Source: Pseudomonas sp. SCA2728.1_7 (lineage in GTDB: Bacteria > Pseudomonadota > Gammaproteobacteria > Pseudomonadales > Pseudomonadaceae). From it: 64,000 bases of DNA. The position numbers were made by a program, and so were the translations under genes. Shown here piece by piece: positions 42,411 to 50,967 of the stretch (its first letter is position 1; each line of letters begins with the position of its first letter). Where the stretch lies: the NCBI RefSeq assembly GCF_018138145.1, contig NZ_CP073104.1, positions 372,001 through 436,000 on the forward strand, given 5' to 3'. The notes below the pieces were generated by a model. It made no database searches. It saw nothing but the letters and a program-made list of their open reading frames with translations, and was not told the origin of the DNA.

Positions 42411-43810
42411 TGAACACTCTTAAGCTTTTTTTACCCAGCCTTCTGGTTCTAGCCCTCGCAGCCTGCACGGTAGGTCCGGACTACAAGGCACCCGATACCG
42501 CTCCCGCGACGATCGCGGCAGCGCACACCAGCCAGTACGATCAGTCGCGATTTGAAACGGTATGGTGGCAACAGTTCGATGACCCCACGCTCAATCAGTT
42601 AGTGAGCAAATCCCTGCAAGGCAACCGCGATCTTCGTGTTGCGTTCGCTCGCTGGAAAGCGGCACGGGCGATACGCGATGACGTCAGCAATGACAATTTG
42701 CCGGTGGTCACAAGCCGTATTAGTAGCGAGCAAGGGCGGGCTCAAGTGCCGGGCCAAACGGAACGCCGAGTCAATCAGGAACGTTACGATCTTGGTTTGG
42801 ACATGGCTTGGGAAGTCGATCTGTTTGGGCGTATCCAGCGTCAACTGGAGTCCAGTAATGCGCAGGAGGGCGCAGCAGCGGCCGATCTATACCAACTGCG
42901 CGTGACGATGATTGCCGAATTGGTGGACGCCTACGGACAACTGCGCGGCGCCCAACTGCGAGAAAAAATCGCCTTGGCGAACCTGAAGAACCAACAGGAC
43001 TCGCGCACCGTGACAGTTAGTCTGCGCGATGCCGGAGTCGGTAATGAACTCGATGTAGTGCGCGCCGATGCGCGTCTGGCTGCTGTCGAGGCAACTGTTC
43101 CGCAGCTACAAGCGGAGCAGGTGCGGCAGCAAAACCGAATCGCCACGCTGTTGGGTGAGCGCCCGGATAAACTGAGCGTATCGTTGGCCCCTGCGGACTT
43201 GCCGGCCATCGCGAAAGCGCTGCCAGTAGGTGATCCAGCCGAGTTGCTGCGCCGACGTCCGGACGTGCTCGCTGCCGAACGCAGACTGGCATCCGCCACT
43301 GCGGATATCGGCGTGGCCACCGCAGACCTGTTCCCGAGGGTGAGCTTGAGCGGCTTTCTGGGTTTCACCGCCGGCCGAGGTTCGCAGATTGGCTCCAGTG
43401 CTGCCAGAGCCTGGGGGCTCGGACCAAGCATTACCTGGGCGGCATTTGACTTGGGCAGCGTTCGCGCACGCATTCGTGGCGCCGACGCCGACGCTGAAGG
43501 CGCCTTGGCCACCTACGAGCAACAAGTGTTGCTGGCTCTGGAAGAGTCGGAGAACGCATTCAGTGATTACGGAAAACGCCAACAACGGCTGCTATCGCTG
43601 ATCCGGCAGAGTGAGTCGAGCCGTGCAGCAGCTGATCTGGCAGCCATCCAATACAAAGAAGGGACCGTGGATTATCTGGTGTTATTGGACGCACAGCGTG
43701 AGCGCCTCAACGCCGAGGATGCTCAGGCGCTCGGCGAAACCGATCAATACCGTGCGATCGTTGCGATCTACAAAGCACTGGGAGGAGGCTGGGATAGCGA
43801 TAAAGGTTGA
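42410..43810 (+). CDS. oprN: Outer-membrane efflux channel, OprN-like
   Basis: 466 residues, starts in TGATG overlap with mexF. Lipobox LAAC in the signal (LLVLALAACTVG), two TolC-family repeats (first NRDLRVAFARWKAARA, second AAERRLASATADIGVATADLFPRVSLSG), typical of NodT-type lipoproteins. It completes the tripartite pump. Confidence 0.9.
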   Translation: MNTLKLFLPSLLVLALAACTVGPDYKAPDTAPATIAAAHTSQYDQSRFETVWWQQFDDPTLNQLVSKSLQGNRDLRVAFARWKAARAIRDDVSNDNLPVVTSRISSEQGRAQVPGQTERRVNQERYDLGLDMAWEVDLFGRIQRQLESSNAQEGAAAADLYQLRVTMIAELVDAYGQLRGAQLREKIALANLKNQQDSRTVTVSLRDAGVGNELDVVRADARLAAVEATVPQLQAEQVRQQNRIATLLGERPDKLSVSLAPADLPAIAKALPVGDPAELLRRRPDVLAAERRLASATADIGVATADLFPRVSLSGFLGFTAGRGSQIGSSAARAWGLGPSITWAAFDLGSVRARIRGADADAEGALATYEQQVLLALEESENAFSDYGKRQQRLLSLIRQSESSRAAADLAAIQYKEGTVDYLVLLDAQRERLNAEDAQALGETDQYRAIVAIYKALGGGWDSDKG

Positions 43811-43858
43811 TCAGGCCCCTAAGTCTCAGCGATTTGCATCGCTGAGACGGTTTGTTAA

Positions 43859-44755
43859 TCAGAGCCCTTGTTCAACTGCTTGCTCAAGCGACGGACCACT
43901 AGGTTGCCAATCCAAAAGCTTGCGCGCGTTGATGGCGCGTACACGTGCGTTTGTCGCCAGCGCAATCCGAGCGAAACCACCTAGTTCAGACATCGCATCA
44001 TTTATGTCCCAACTTAGGGTTTTGCCTTCGAAGCCAAGGGACTTGCTCACTGCGCGCGCGATTGATTCGAAGGTGCTTTCACCATTCTCTGCAAAGAAAA
44101 ATGCTCCGGATGGCGCGCGTTCCAAGGCTGAAAGGTAAAGATCCACAAGGTCGTTGATGTTGACGTTGGACCAGATCGTTTTGCCGCTGCCGATGTAAAC
44201 CCCGGCACCCAGTTCTTTGGATTTCGCGACGATTTTGGGTAATTGGTCACTCACGACTTTCATGCCTAGGCCGTTGCCGTAAACCGTCGACGGGCTGATT
44301 ACAAACGCGCGCAAACCTTGGTTGACGCCCGCAGTCCTGACCATGCGATCGATTTCAATTCGGGGCACGCGGTGCAGCATGGGTGTGAAAGGCTGATCAT
44401 CTCCGTAAATGGCCTGACTAGGTTCACCTCCCATCGCGTCGTCACAGACGATGCTGGCTCCGCTGGTATGGATGAGCGTTTTCCCAGTACCGGCCAACGC
44501 AGTGATCAATGCTCGAATGGAGAAGTAATGATCTGAGTTCGCGGCATTGATAGTGGCGTCGGCGGAGCGCGCGATCTCTTGAAGCAAATCGGCGTCATCA
44601 AGCGTTCCGATCTGCGCAGCAATGTTCCGTGCTTCCAGCCATTCAGCTTGTGCAGCCGTCCTTACCAAGCCGATAACCTCATGTCCGTTTTCGACCAAGC
44701 GGTGGCTGATGGAACCGCCTAAGTAACCCGATGCTCCAGTGACAAATACTTTCAT
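43859..44755 (-). CDS. NAD-dependent epimerase/dehydratase-like protein
   Basis: ATG at 44755 (GAGGATTG upstream) is preferred over longer frames; 298 residues. Extended SDR: GASGYLGGS (cofactor), STVYGNG in place of the usual YxxxK block, and VNINDLVDLYLSALE. It converges on oprN and is divergent from the LysR gene at 44893. Possible role: reductase of a small carbonyl compound. Confidence 0.75.
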   Translation of the reverse strand: MKVFVTGASGYLGGSISHRLVENGHEVIGLVRTAAQAEWLEARNIAAQIGTLDDADLLQEIARSADATINAANSDHYFSIRALITALAGTGKTLIHTSGASIVCDDAMGGEPSQAIYGDDQPFTPMLHRVPRIEIDRMVRTAGVNQGLRAFVISPSTVYGNGLGMKVVSDQLPKIVAKSKELGAGVYIGSGKTIWSNVNINDLVDLYLSALERAPSGAFFFAENGESTFESIARAVSKSLGFEGKTLSWDINDAMSELGGFARIALATNARVRAINARKLLDWQPSGPSLEQAVEQGL

Positions 44756-44892
44756 CTTCAATCCTCTGTGGTGGCGTTTTAGCTCACCACGCTGTGCATC
44801 ACAGCGCGGCGCAGAGCGTGTTGAAGAATGGTGCGGTATTCGCAAAATGGAGACTATCGGCTGATTATGAATATCACCTATCCGAGATAAAA

Positions 44893-45777
44893 ATGAGTGA
44901 TCGTTTCCAAGAGTTAAAGGTGTTCGTGAGAGCGGCTGAGACAGCGAGCTTTTCGGCAGCAGCCCGGGAGCTTGGATTATCTCAGCCCTCCATCTCTCGA
45001 ATAATTTCTGAACTCGAATCAAGATTAAATACGCGGCTATTGCTGCGTAGTACCCGTCGAATTGTACCAACGGAGGCCGGACAGGTTTTTTTGCAAAAAG
45101 CACGGCAAATTCTGTTTGATTTGGAGGAGGCCGACCACGTCGCGATGGGGATGGACAGCCTGAAAGGTGTACTGCGAGTGGCGCTGCCCTCCATCCTGGC
45201 GGGAAGGATCGTCATCCCCCAGTTGCCGAGATTTTTGGCAATTCATCCTGAGCTGAAACTGGAGCTTCTGACGTTGGACAGAATGCATGATTTAGTAGCT
45301 GAAGGCGCTGATATGGCGATCCGTTTTGGTGAATTGGAAGACTCGTCATTTGGTTTCAAGCGGCTAGCAATTGAGCACAGGTTGCTGGTTGCCTCGCCAT
45401 CGTTTTTGGATGCCGTGGGCACTCCTCAGCATCCATCGGATCTGGTGAATTTTCACTGCATTGCAGGGCCTGGCGGGTCAGCAAGTCCGGGCTGGAATTT
45501 CAGCCGTGATGGCGTATCGACGGTGGTGAAGATGTCACCGCGTATCCGTGTCGCTTCGGCAGAGGCTGCCTTGGCCAGCGCATGTTCGGGGCTAGGATTG
45601 ACCATTGCGTCTGCTTGGATATGTGAAGCTGAGTTGGACTCTGGGCAACTGATTTCTGTGTTGCCGGACTGGTCGCTGGATTCAATTGAGGTCAACGCCG
45701 TTTACCCTGCCGGACGGGTACCTTCGCAAAAAGTACGGCTTTTCACGGAGTTTCTTTCAGAGGTGCTGTCGCTTTGA
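44893..45777 (+). CDS. LysR family regulator
   Basis: 294 residues from ATG 44893. HTH ASFSAAARELGLSQPSISRIISELESRL, sensor of the same group as the protein at 33716. A TATC-CGA-GATA element (44879-44889) lies right before the start; a similar TATCCGA leader precedes the broken copy at 48659. Likely regulates the divergent epimerase-like gene and itself. Confidence 0.85.
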   Translation: MSDRFQELKVFVRAAETASFSAAARELGLSQPSISRIISELESRLNTRLLLRSTRRIVPTEAGQVFLQKARQILFDLEEADHVAMGMDSLKGVLRVALPSILAGRIVIPQLPRFLAIHPELKLELLTLDRMHDLVAEGADMAIRFGELEDSSFGFKRLAIEHRLLVASPSFLDAVGTPQHPSDLVNFHCIAGPGGSASPGWNFSRDGVSTVVKMSPRIRVASAEAALASACSGLGLTIASAWICEAELDSGQLISVLPDWSLDSIEVNAVYPAGRVPSQKVRLFTEFLSEVLSL

Positions 45778-45983
45778 GTGGCAACAAGCTGGGTTGAGCT
45801 GTAAAGCTTGTAGGCCTTACTGGATGCTGCTCTATTCAATCGCGTGAATCCGATATTCCGCTCCCCAAAAAGAAAAAAACGTTGCTGATTTTTTCATTGA
45901 GCTGTTAGATTCTCTTTAATGATGGCGATCGCTATCAATGTTGTTGGTAGTCCAACGTAAGCTCAATGGTGGGGCCTTCCAGC

Positions 45984-46646
45984 ATGTCAGTATCAAGCGT
46001 CAGCAATGCAGCCGGTACATACTCTCAACAAGCCTTGTTTACTTCCAGGCCGACACCCCAGACAACCGATGTAACTACAAATACTGACCGTCCAGCCGAC
46101 GTCGTCAACGAACCATCTCCATCCACTGTAGTGACTCTTAGCGAGGCGGCGAAGAATCCTGCCTCACAGGTTGATGCAGAGAAATTTCCGGGGCTTGCCG
46201 CTTACGCCCGAGGTGAGAAAAACATCACTCTTACCGTTGAGGAAGGGAATGAGGGCGTGCGTCTCGGCATCATCAAAGTTGGAGTAGACAAAAGCTCCAT
46301 GCCGCTTAGCGAGGCTTGGGCGCCACAGCTTTTCGTTCAAGCAGGCGGCGGCAAGGATCTCGATCGCAGCCGTTTCGTGAAGCAGCTAAATCGCGCTGGA
46401 GTCAGCGACGCCAACGCCCAAATCATGTTCAAGACCTTCGACAAGTCTGGTGATGGCAGCCTATCGCTTGATGAGTACTACGCCGGTATCAAGTCGGGCG
46501 GCAGCCAGAACACCGAACTGTTTCAGAGGCTCATCGACACCTACACACGCAATGCGGATGGCAGTGTAAACGACACCGCTACCAACCAGTTCCTGGCTCA
46601 GGGTTTGGCCGTCGCCACCGCGTTCTGGTCACGCCATAACGATTGA
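45984..46646 (+). CDS. EF-hand calcium-binding-like protein
   Basis: 220 residues from ATG 45984 (an in-frame ATG at 45966 is an alternative). The N-terminal 60 residues are Ser/Thr/Pro-rich and flexible. Near residue 155 is one clear EF-hand loop (DKSGDGSLSLDE: Asp, Ser, Asp, Ser, Glu at the liganding places), with a weaker acidic stretch (NADGSVND) about 40 residues later. No signal peptide. Similar proteins in Pseudomonas and Xanthomonas include type III effectors, but no hrp box or secretion gene is visible, so function is open. Confidence 0.65.
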   Translation: MSVSSVSNAAGTYSQQALFTSRPTPQTTDVTTNTDRPADVVNEPSPSTVVTLSEAAKNPASQVDAEKFPGLAAYARGEKNITLTVEEGNEGVRLGIIKVGVDKSSMPLSEAWAPQLFVQAGGGKDLDRSRFVKQLNRAGVSDANAQIMFKTFDKSGDGSLSLDEYYAGIKSGGSQNTELFQRLIDTYTRNADGSVNDTATNQFLAQGLAVATAFWSRHND

Positions 46647-46683
46647 TTCACTGCTTGGACTCTGAACTCCATAAGAGTGTCTT

Positions 46684-47298
46684 ATGAACAATTTGATAGA
46701 GCTGTATGGCGCAAACACAGGAAACAGTTTTCGGGCTGCAATTGCGTTGGAAGAAGCGGGTATTGCCTACGCTGCCAGAAAAGTGGATCTGTGGGCACAT
46801 GAACAGCGCGACGTACCCTACAAGGCTCTCAATCCTGCCGGTAAAGTTCCTACTCTGGTCGACCATTCGGAGACGCCAGTGCTGATCATCAATCAGTCGA
46901 ACGCGATCATCCAATACGCCGATGCCAAAGTTCCAGGTCAGCTCGCGCCAATTTGGCCCGGCCCAGAAACTGTCAGAGTTTATGATCGCTACTTCTTTTT
47001 CGTGACTGACGTTATTGCTCCTAGCCACGCCGCATTCTTCCTACGCCAAGCGGGATTGGACGATGCCGCCGCAGTGATGGGCGAGCGTGTCATCGAGCAG
47101 CTCATTTTTGCAGAGGGTTTTCTGACACAGGGATTTATGGCCGGAGATCGTTTCTCTATGGCAGATATTTCTGCATTTACGATCGCTTCATCTGTTCGCG
47201 ACCGTTTGGACTGGAAAAGCCATCCTCGACTGGCAGAATGGTTTCACGCCATCGAAGCAAGGCCCGCCGTTCAGCGGGGCTTGAACACTTTCCAATAG
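46684..47298 (+). CDS. Glutathione S-transferase
   Basis: 204 residues; thioredoxin-like N-domain with NPAGKVPTLVDHSE and INQSNAIIQY (the usual ES replaced by QS), C-domain with RFSMADISAFTIAS. A second GST of the cluster, different from 32898-33563. ATG at 46684, weak SD. Confidence 0.8.
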   Translation: MNNLIELYGANTGNSFRAAIALEEAGIAYAARKVDLWAHEQRDVPYKALNPAGKVPTLVDHSETPVLIINQSNAIIQYADAKVPGQLAPIWPGPETVRVYDRYFFFVTDVIAPSHAAFFLRQAGLDDAAAVMGERVIEQLIFAEGFLTQGFMAGDRFSMADISAFTIASSVRDRLDWKSHPRLAEWFHAIEARPAVQRGLNTFQ

Positions 47299-47406
47299 CA
47301 GGGAGAGTAAGTGTTGCTGGCGAGGTAAGGTTAGTCGCCAAGATCTCAACGTCTTGGCGTAGTTGTGTGGAAGAGTTTTTTAACGTCAGTGTGGATACCA
47401 AACAAA

Positions 47407-48456
47407 TCACGGCAAAAAGCGTTTTGCTCGCAAGCTAGCAATCATTTCGAGCAACGCGACTTCGGTGTGCATAGGCTCTGTGAAACCGGCACGGCGAATC
47501 TTACCCATGTCAGATAACAGGTCCTGTTGGAAGTTGAACACAAAGTCTCCGAACCCCCAGTTCACTAACTGTGCAAATGGTATGGGTTGCAAGTCGTGTT
47601 TCTCTGCGAGGTGCTGCCAAACATCTGCCTGATCAGCCATGTGTGTGCTCATCGACATCGGTTGTGGCTCATCGATCGGCAAGTCAAGGGCTTCACCCAG
47701 CTTCTTCCACAGGTGATTCCAGCGGAACGGTTCACCCACTAAGTTAAAGGCCTCATTGCGCGCACTATCGGCAGTTGCGGCCCATAGGCTTGCGCGTCCA
47801 AGCCAGCGGGCATCTGTTAATTGAGCGTAAATGCCACGATAGGTATGTGGCGAACCGGGGAATTTGAGTGGCACGCCGGATTCGCGGCACAGTGCCGCGT
47901 AAGCACCGATGACCATGGAGATATTGAAAGGATTGCCAGCGATGTCGCCCAATACGGCATCCGGCCGCAGAATTGACCATTCTAACTCGCCGGCGAGCTG
48001 GCGTTCACGCAGGACGTCTTCCTGAGCGAAATACAAATTCGCCGCCAGATGCCGAGACGCATCTTCGTAAAACGGCGTAGGAACCGGCCCGCCCAAGTGG
48101 CCGCCGTAGACTTTCGCGCCCTGGTACAGCACGACCCGGTGAACGTTGGCTCCAGCGGCTTTCAACCCGTCGAGGACGTTGCGCAACATCGCCGCATTGG
48201 TCTGTGCCTCAATGAGAGCATTGCCATTGGGCTGGTAAGCCGCGAAAAAAACGTGGGTGATATCGCTGACATCCCGCAGTGCGGCCTTGGTAGCTGCTGC
48301 ATCTGTGAGGTCGCACTCGATGGAATCGACATCCGGGTTCAGACTGCGGCGTAGGGCGCGGACACTCCATTGGGGATCTGCCACCAAGGTCTCCACCACC
48401 GCATTACCGATGATGCCGCTGGCTCCAACGACCAACGCATGAAGATGAGTATTCAT
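47407..48456 (-). CDS. PRISE-type enone reductase (progesterone 5-beta-reductase/iridoid synthase-like)
   Basis: ATG at 48456 with AAGGAGGG gives 349 residues. The N-terminal GASGIIGNAV cofactor site, VVLYQGAKVYGGH, NLYFAQEDVL (the YxxxED variant of PRISE enzymes) and WSILRPDAVLGD match this SDR family, which reduces activated C=C bonds of enones. In bacteria its substrates are unknown. It fits the other electrophile-handling enzymes here. Divergent from a broken LysR gene. Confidence 0.7.
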   Translation of the reverse strand: MNTHLHALVVGASGIIGNAVVETLVADPQWSVRALRRSLNPDVDSIECDLTDAAATKAALRDVSDITHVFFAAYQPNGNALIEAQTNAAMLRNVLDGLKAAGANVHRVVLYQGAKVYGGHLGGPVPTPFYEDASRHLAANLYFAQEDVLRERQLAGELEWSILRPDAVLGDIAGNPFNISMVIGAYAALCRESGVPLKFPGSPHTYRGIYAQLTDARWLGRASLWAATADSARNEAFNLVGEPFRWNHLWKKLGEALDLPIDEPQPMSMSTHMADQADVWQHLAEKHDLQPIPFAQLVNWGFGDFVFNFQQDLLSDMGKIRRAGFTEPMHTEVALLEMIASLRAKRFLP

Positions 48457-48658
48457 GCTCGGCCCTCCTTGGTCATGCAGACACACGTACGGCGGGCTGC
48501 AATTTGAGCGCTTGAAAGGTTGTTGCCATAGCTGAACGAAAGCACCATGAGAATTCCTGAGCAGATAAGAATGGCGTCACGCGACGAGCAGCTATGCTGC
48601 GTCATTCATCATTCCTTCGGTATCCACTAACCGTGAACATCAGATATCCGAAACTCAA

Positions 48659-48736
48659 ATGAGTAGTGGTTTTGAGGAAGTGACACGGCTGATCAGTCGT
48701 GCCATTTCGTGGCTTTCAGAGCACATTATTGACTAA
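48659..48736 (+). pseudogene. Broken LysR gene start
   Basis: ATGAGTAGTGGTTTTGAGGA after a TATCCGA leader copies the beginning of the LysR gene at 44893 (MSDRFQEL versus MSSGFEEV). After about eight codons the similarity ends and the frame stops at 48734-48736. It marks the right border of the cargo, where DNA was lost or replaced. Confidence 0.45.
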
Positions 48737-48909
48737 GCGCTATTGGCCAAAAGCAGCCTACTGCTCAATTAAAAACTCGTCTGTCGCATTAAATCTGGCA
48801 ACTGAAATTGACGGGATGAGGGCGGACTGGAAAGAAGGGTTGCGGAAATTGCTGAAAAGATGCGGAAACGATCCACAAAAAGAGGAGCAAGATTTCTGAA
48901 TGCCAGAAA
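48737..48909. other. Right end of the middle element, arm-type repeats
   Basis: No gene is supported. A border motif (TTGGCCAAAAGCAGCC, 48743-48758) is followed by GCGGAAA at 48842-48848 and GCGGAAACGA at 48862-48871, matching the repeats at 7318-7328 and 7387-7397. Confidence 0.5.
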
Positions 48910-48941
48910 CGACAAAGCCCTGAATAATCAGGGCTTTGTCG
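48910..48941. terminator. tRNA-side terminator hairpin, second copy
   Basis: Same 32 bases as 7181-7212. It lies ten bases from the tRNA fragment. Confidence 0.7.
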
Positions 48942-48950
48942 TACATAAGA

Positions 48951-49010
48951 TGGCGGAGGCGATGGGATTCGAACTCATGGACCTGTTACAGTCGACGGTT
49001 TTCAAGACCG
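48951..49010 (-). other. Attachment site: second 3' fragment of tRNA-Ser(UGA)
   Basis: The complement contains the 3' part of tRNA-Ser from the anticodon stem (CGGTCTTGAAAACCG) to CCA. Homology to a tRNA ends at 49010. It is the junction between the middle element and the right prophage. Confidence 0.9.
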
Positions 49011-49114
49011 ATATGCAAAGCCAATGAAACCGGGGCCTGTAGCCGCTTTTCGTTACGATACGTTTATTTTTTGACACCTCTACAGCCCGCATTCTACAAG
49101 GGGCAGATTTTGAG

Positions 49115-49124
49115 TTTTGTAACG
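49115..49124 (+). repeat. Candidate integrase arm site TTTTGTAACG
   Basis: Third copy of the decamer found at 7112-7121 and 7134-7143, 105 bases from the core and just downstream of the integrase gene end. Confidence 0.5.
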
Positions 49125-49134
49125 GTTTTTGGGG

Positions 49135-50184
49135 CTATTTCGATGGCTTGGCAATGGCGCCAATTCGTCGATAGACGCGCTCGGTAATGTCTCCTTTGGT
49201 GTGTCCCAAGAGTAGGCTCGCATCGCCCACGTCGAGGATTTCCGACGCCGCTTTCGGCCTGATGTCTCTGAACTGGAAGCCTCCGATTTTCTCAGCCAGC
49301 TGAACATCGCCTTTTTCTTCAGCTTCTTTCTTGGCCCTTTCTCTGGCGTCGTCCCATCGATCGCGAAGCATCTTCGCGGTCATCCGCTTGCCGCGTGCGC
49401 TCACGATCAAATAGCTGCAAATGTGCTGAGCATTGCGCTCAGCCATTTTCCCGATCAACAGGCCTAGACTGTTTGGCTCATCACCATCAGTCATCTGGAT
49501 ACGCAGCTTTTTGTGTGTCTTGTTCTGCTGCACACCCAAGTAATTTCCTTCGACATCGTCCTTCCTCATGACCAGGACATCTGCCGGTCTTTGCCCGGTC
49601 AGATAGGCTAAGTCCATCGCGTCTTTCAGCTCTTGAGCTGCCTTCATGTAAACAGCATCCCAAACCGTATCATTTGCGTAATAGTCCCTCGGTGTTTCTT
49701 TGTTTTTTCGCACGCCCTGGCAGGGATTTTCTTTGGTCGTCAGTCCCCATTCTCGAGCAATGTTGAAAACGTGGGAGAGGGTGGCAATCTCGCGATTCGC
49801 CCGAACTTTGGCGGTCCGCGCGTCGCGGTACCCTGCGATAGTTGCTGGGGTGATTGAGTCGATGGGAGCGCTGTCGAACATCGGCCGAAGCTGCTTGATC
49901 TCCGACAAATTGTCCTTCTGCGTCCGTGCCGCTTTCTTCGATACGATGTCGCGGATATATCGGTCGAAGATGCCTTTCATAGTGCGCAGATCAAGCGGCT
50001 TTTCCTTCGCCTCCAGCTCCGCCCATTTGACCCTGGCCAAGTCCAGATCCTTGCCCAGCGGGATCGCCTTACCTGTCATATCCAGATAGTAATAGGCGAT
50101 CCAAACCTTTCCGCTTTTTCGTGTTCGTGTCCACTTGTACATCCGAGGCGGCAAGCTGCGTGTGTCGGCCTTGCGGGGGCGCAT
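49135..50184 (-). CDS. int: Tyrosine-type phage integrase of the right prophage
   Basis: 349 residues. Catalytic Arg in TGQRPADVL, box II variant FRDIRPKAAS, LLGHT and Tyr in ERVYRRIGA. About half of the residues match the integrase at 15098-16165, including MRPRKA at the start. It ends 125 bases from the attachment core, the normal place. It joins directly to a DUF4224 gene. Confidence 0.9.
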   Translation of the reverse strand: MRPRKADTRSLPPRMYKWTRTRKSGKVWIAYYYLDMTGKAIPLGKDLDLARVKWAELEAKEKPLDLRTMKGIFDRYIRDIVSKKAARTQKDNLSEIKQLRPMFDSAPIDSITPATIAGYRDARTAKVRANREIATLSHVFNIAREWGLTTKENPCQGVRKNKETPRDYYANDTVWDAVYMKAAQELKDAMDLAYLTGQRPADVLVMRKDDVEGNYLGVQQNKTHKKLRIQMTDGDEPNSLGLLIGKMAERNAQHICSYLIVSARGKRMTAKMLRDRWDDARERAKKEAEEKGDVQLAEKIGGFQFRDIRPKAASEILDVGDASLLLGHTKGDITERVYRRIGAIAKPSK

Positions 50185-50185
50185 A

Positions 50186-50428
50186 TCAGTTCACTCGCGA
50201 GTAGTCTGGTGTCCATACCGGTGCAGCCGGCGGCGGGTTCGTATCGGCGATCGTAGGGCTGATCATGCCCAGCTTCATGCGGGCATACATGCGGCCCACC
50301 AGCGGACGCTTGCCACGGCTTTCGACGAACACCCACTGGCGATCAATCAGCCAGCGGCGCTGGTAGGCCCGGGCCTTGTAGCCGGTGAGTGCGGCCAGTT
50401 CCTCGTCGGAGAGAATTTCAGTTTCCAT
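50186..50428 (-). CDS. DUF4224 protein
   Basis: ATG at 50428 (GGAGCATC upstream) gives 80 residues: LSDEELAALTGYKARAYQRRWL and KRPLVGRMYARMKLG. Paralogue of 16168-16404, again right next to an integrase; likely excision or integration helper. Confidence 0.75.
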   Translation of the reverse strand: METEILSDEELAALTGYKARAYQRRWLIDRQWVFVESRGKRPLVGRMYARMKLGMISPTIADTNPPPAAPVWTPDYSRVN

Positions 50429-50472
50429 TGTGATGCTCCATGCCGCGCCTGGCGTTAGAAGTTGGTGATGGG

Positions 50473-50721
50473 TTATGCGGGCAACAAACCTTTCGCTTTT
50501 GCTTCTGCCCGGCACTGCTCGCGAAACTCCCGAGCCTTTTCGATTGCTTGCTGCTTTGTCGCGGCCTTCCAGGTGGGGCCGACCTGAATGAACTTGCCGC
50601 GCAGCTTCCCGCACCAGTGCTTCACGAAATCGCCGTTCTCGATCTGACAGATGGTGCCGGCCGATGCTTTCGGTGCCGTTGCGTAATCCACCAGCTTCTG
50701 GTCGTACGTTAATTCGGGCAT
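50473..50721 (-). CDS. Small phage protein (82 aa)
   Basis: ATG at 50721 with GAGGAATC upstream. The sequence (MPELTYDQKLVDYATAPKAS, AIEKAREFREQCRAEAKAKG) has a basic helical C-terminus. Common in left arms of Pseudomonas prophages; function unknown. Confidence 0.6.
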   Translation of the reverse strand: MPELTYDQKLVDYATAPKASAGTICQIENGDFVKHWCGKLRGKFIQVGPTWKAATKQQAIEKAREFREQCRAEAKAKGLLPA

Positions 50722-50772
50722 GAGGATTCCTCGCCCGCCATACACTGGCAGGCTGTTGAGTTGGGGGAGCGA

Positions 50773-50967
50773 TTACGGGTACTGGCGTTTTATGCGATCG
50801 GCGATGCCTTCGAGCTTTTCCGCCATGTACCGCATGTCATTGTTATCGCGGCGGGAGACGACGCCCGATCGCTTAACGTTGCGACCGTCGATGATCCAGG
50901 CTGCTAAGAGGATGATTGCGGATTCGAGCCGACGCCTAACCCAGCCGGTGTGTGGGACAACCTTCAT
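50773..50967 (-). CDS. Small phage protein (64 aa)
   Basis: ATG at 50967 with AGGGGGC upstream overlaps the stop of an 18-codon frame (ATGA). It has a hydrophobic stretch AIILLAAWII near residue 20 and a basic C-terminus. Function unknown. Confidence 0.5.
   Translation of the reverse strand: MKVVPHTGWVRRRLESAIILLAAWIIDGRNVKRSGVVSRRDNNDMRYMAEKLEGIADRIKRQYP

Noticed and set aside
38043..43585. Many frames antisense to mexEF-oprN
   Set aside because: They follow from the codon bias of the sense genes.
48699..48899. 66-codon frame next to the attachment site
   Set aside because: No SD, and it covers the arm-type repeats; composition does not look coding.
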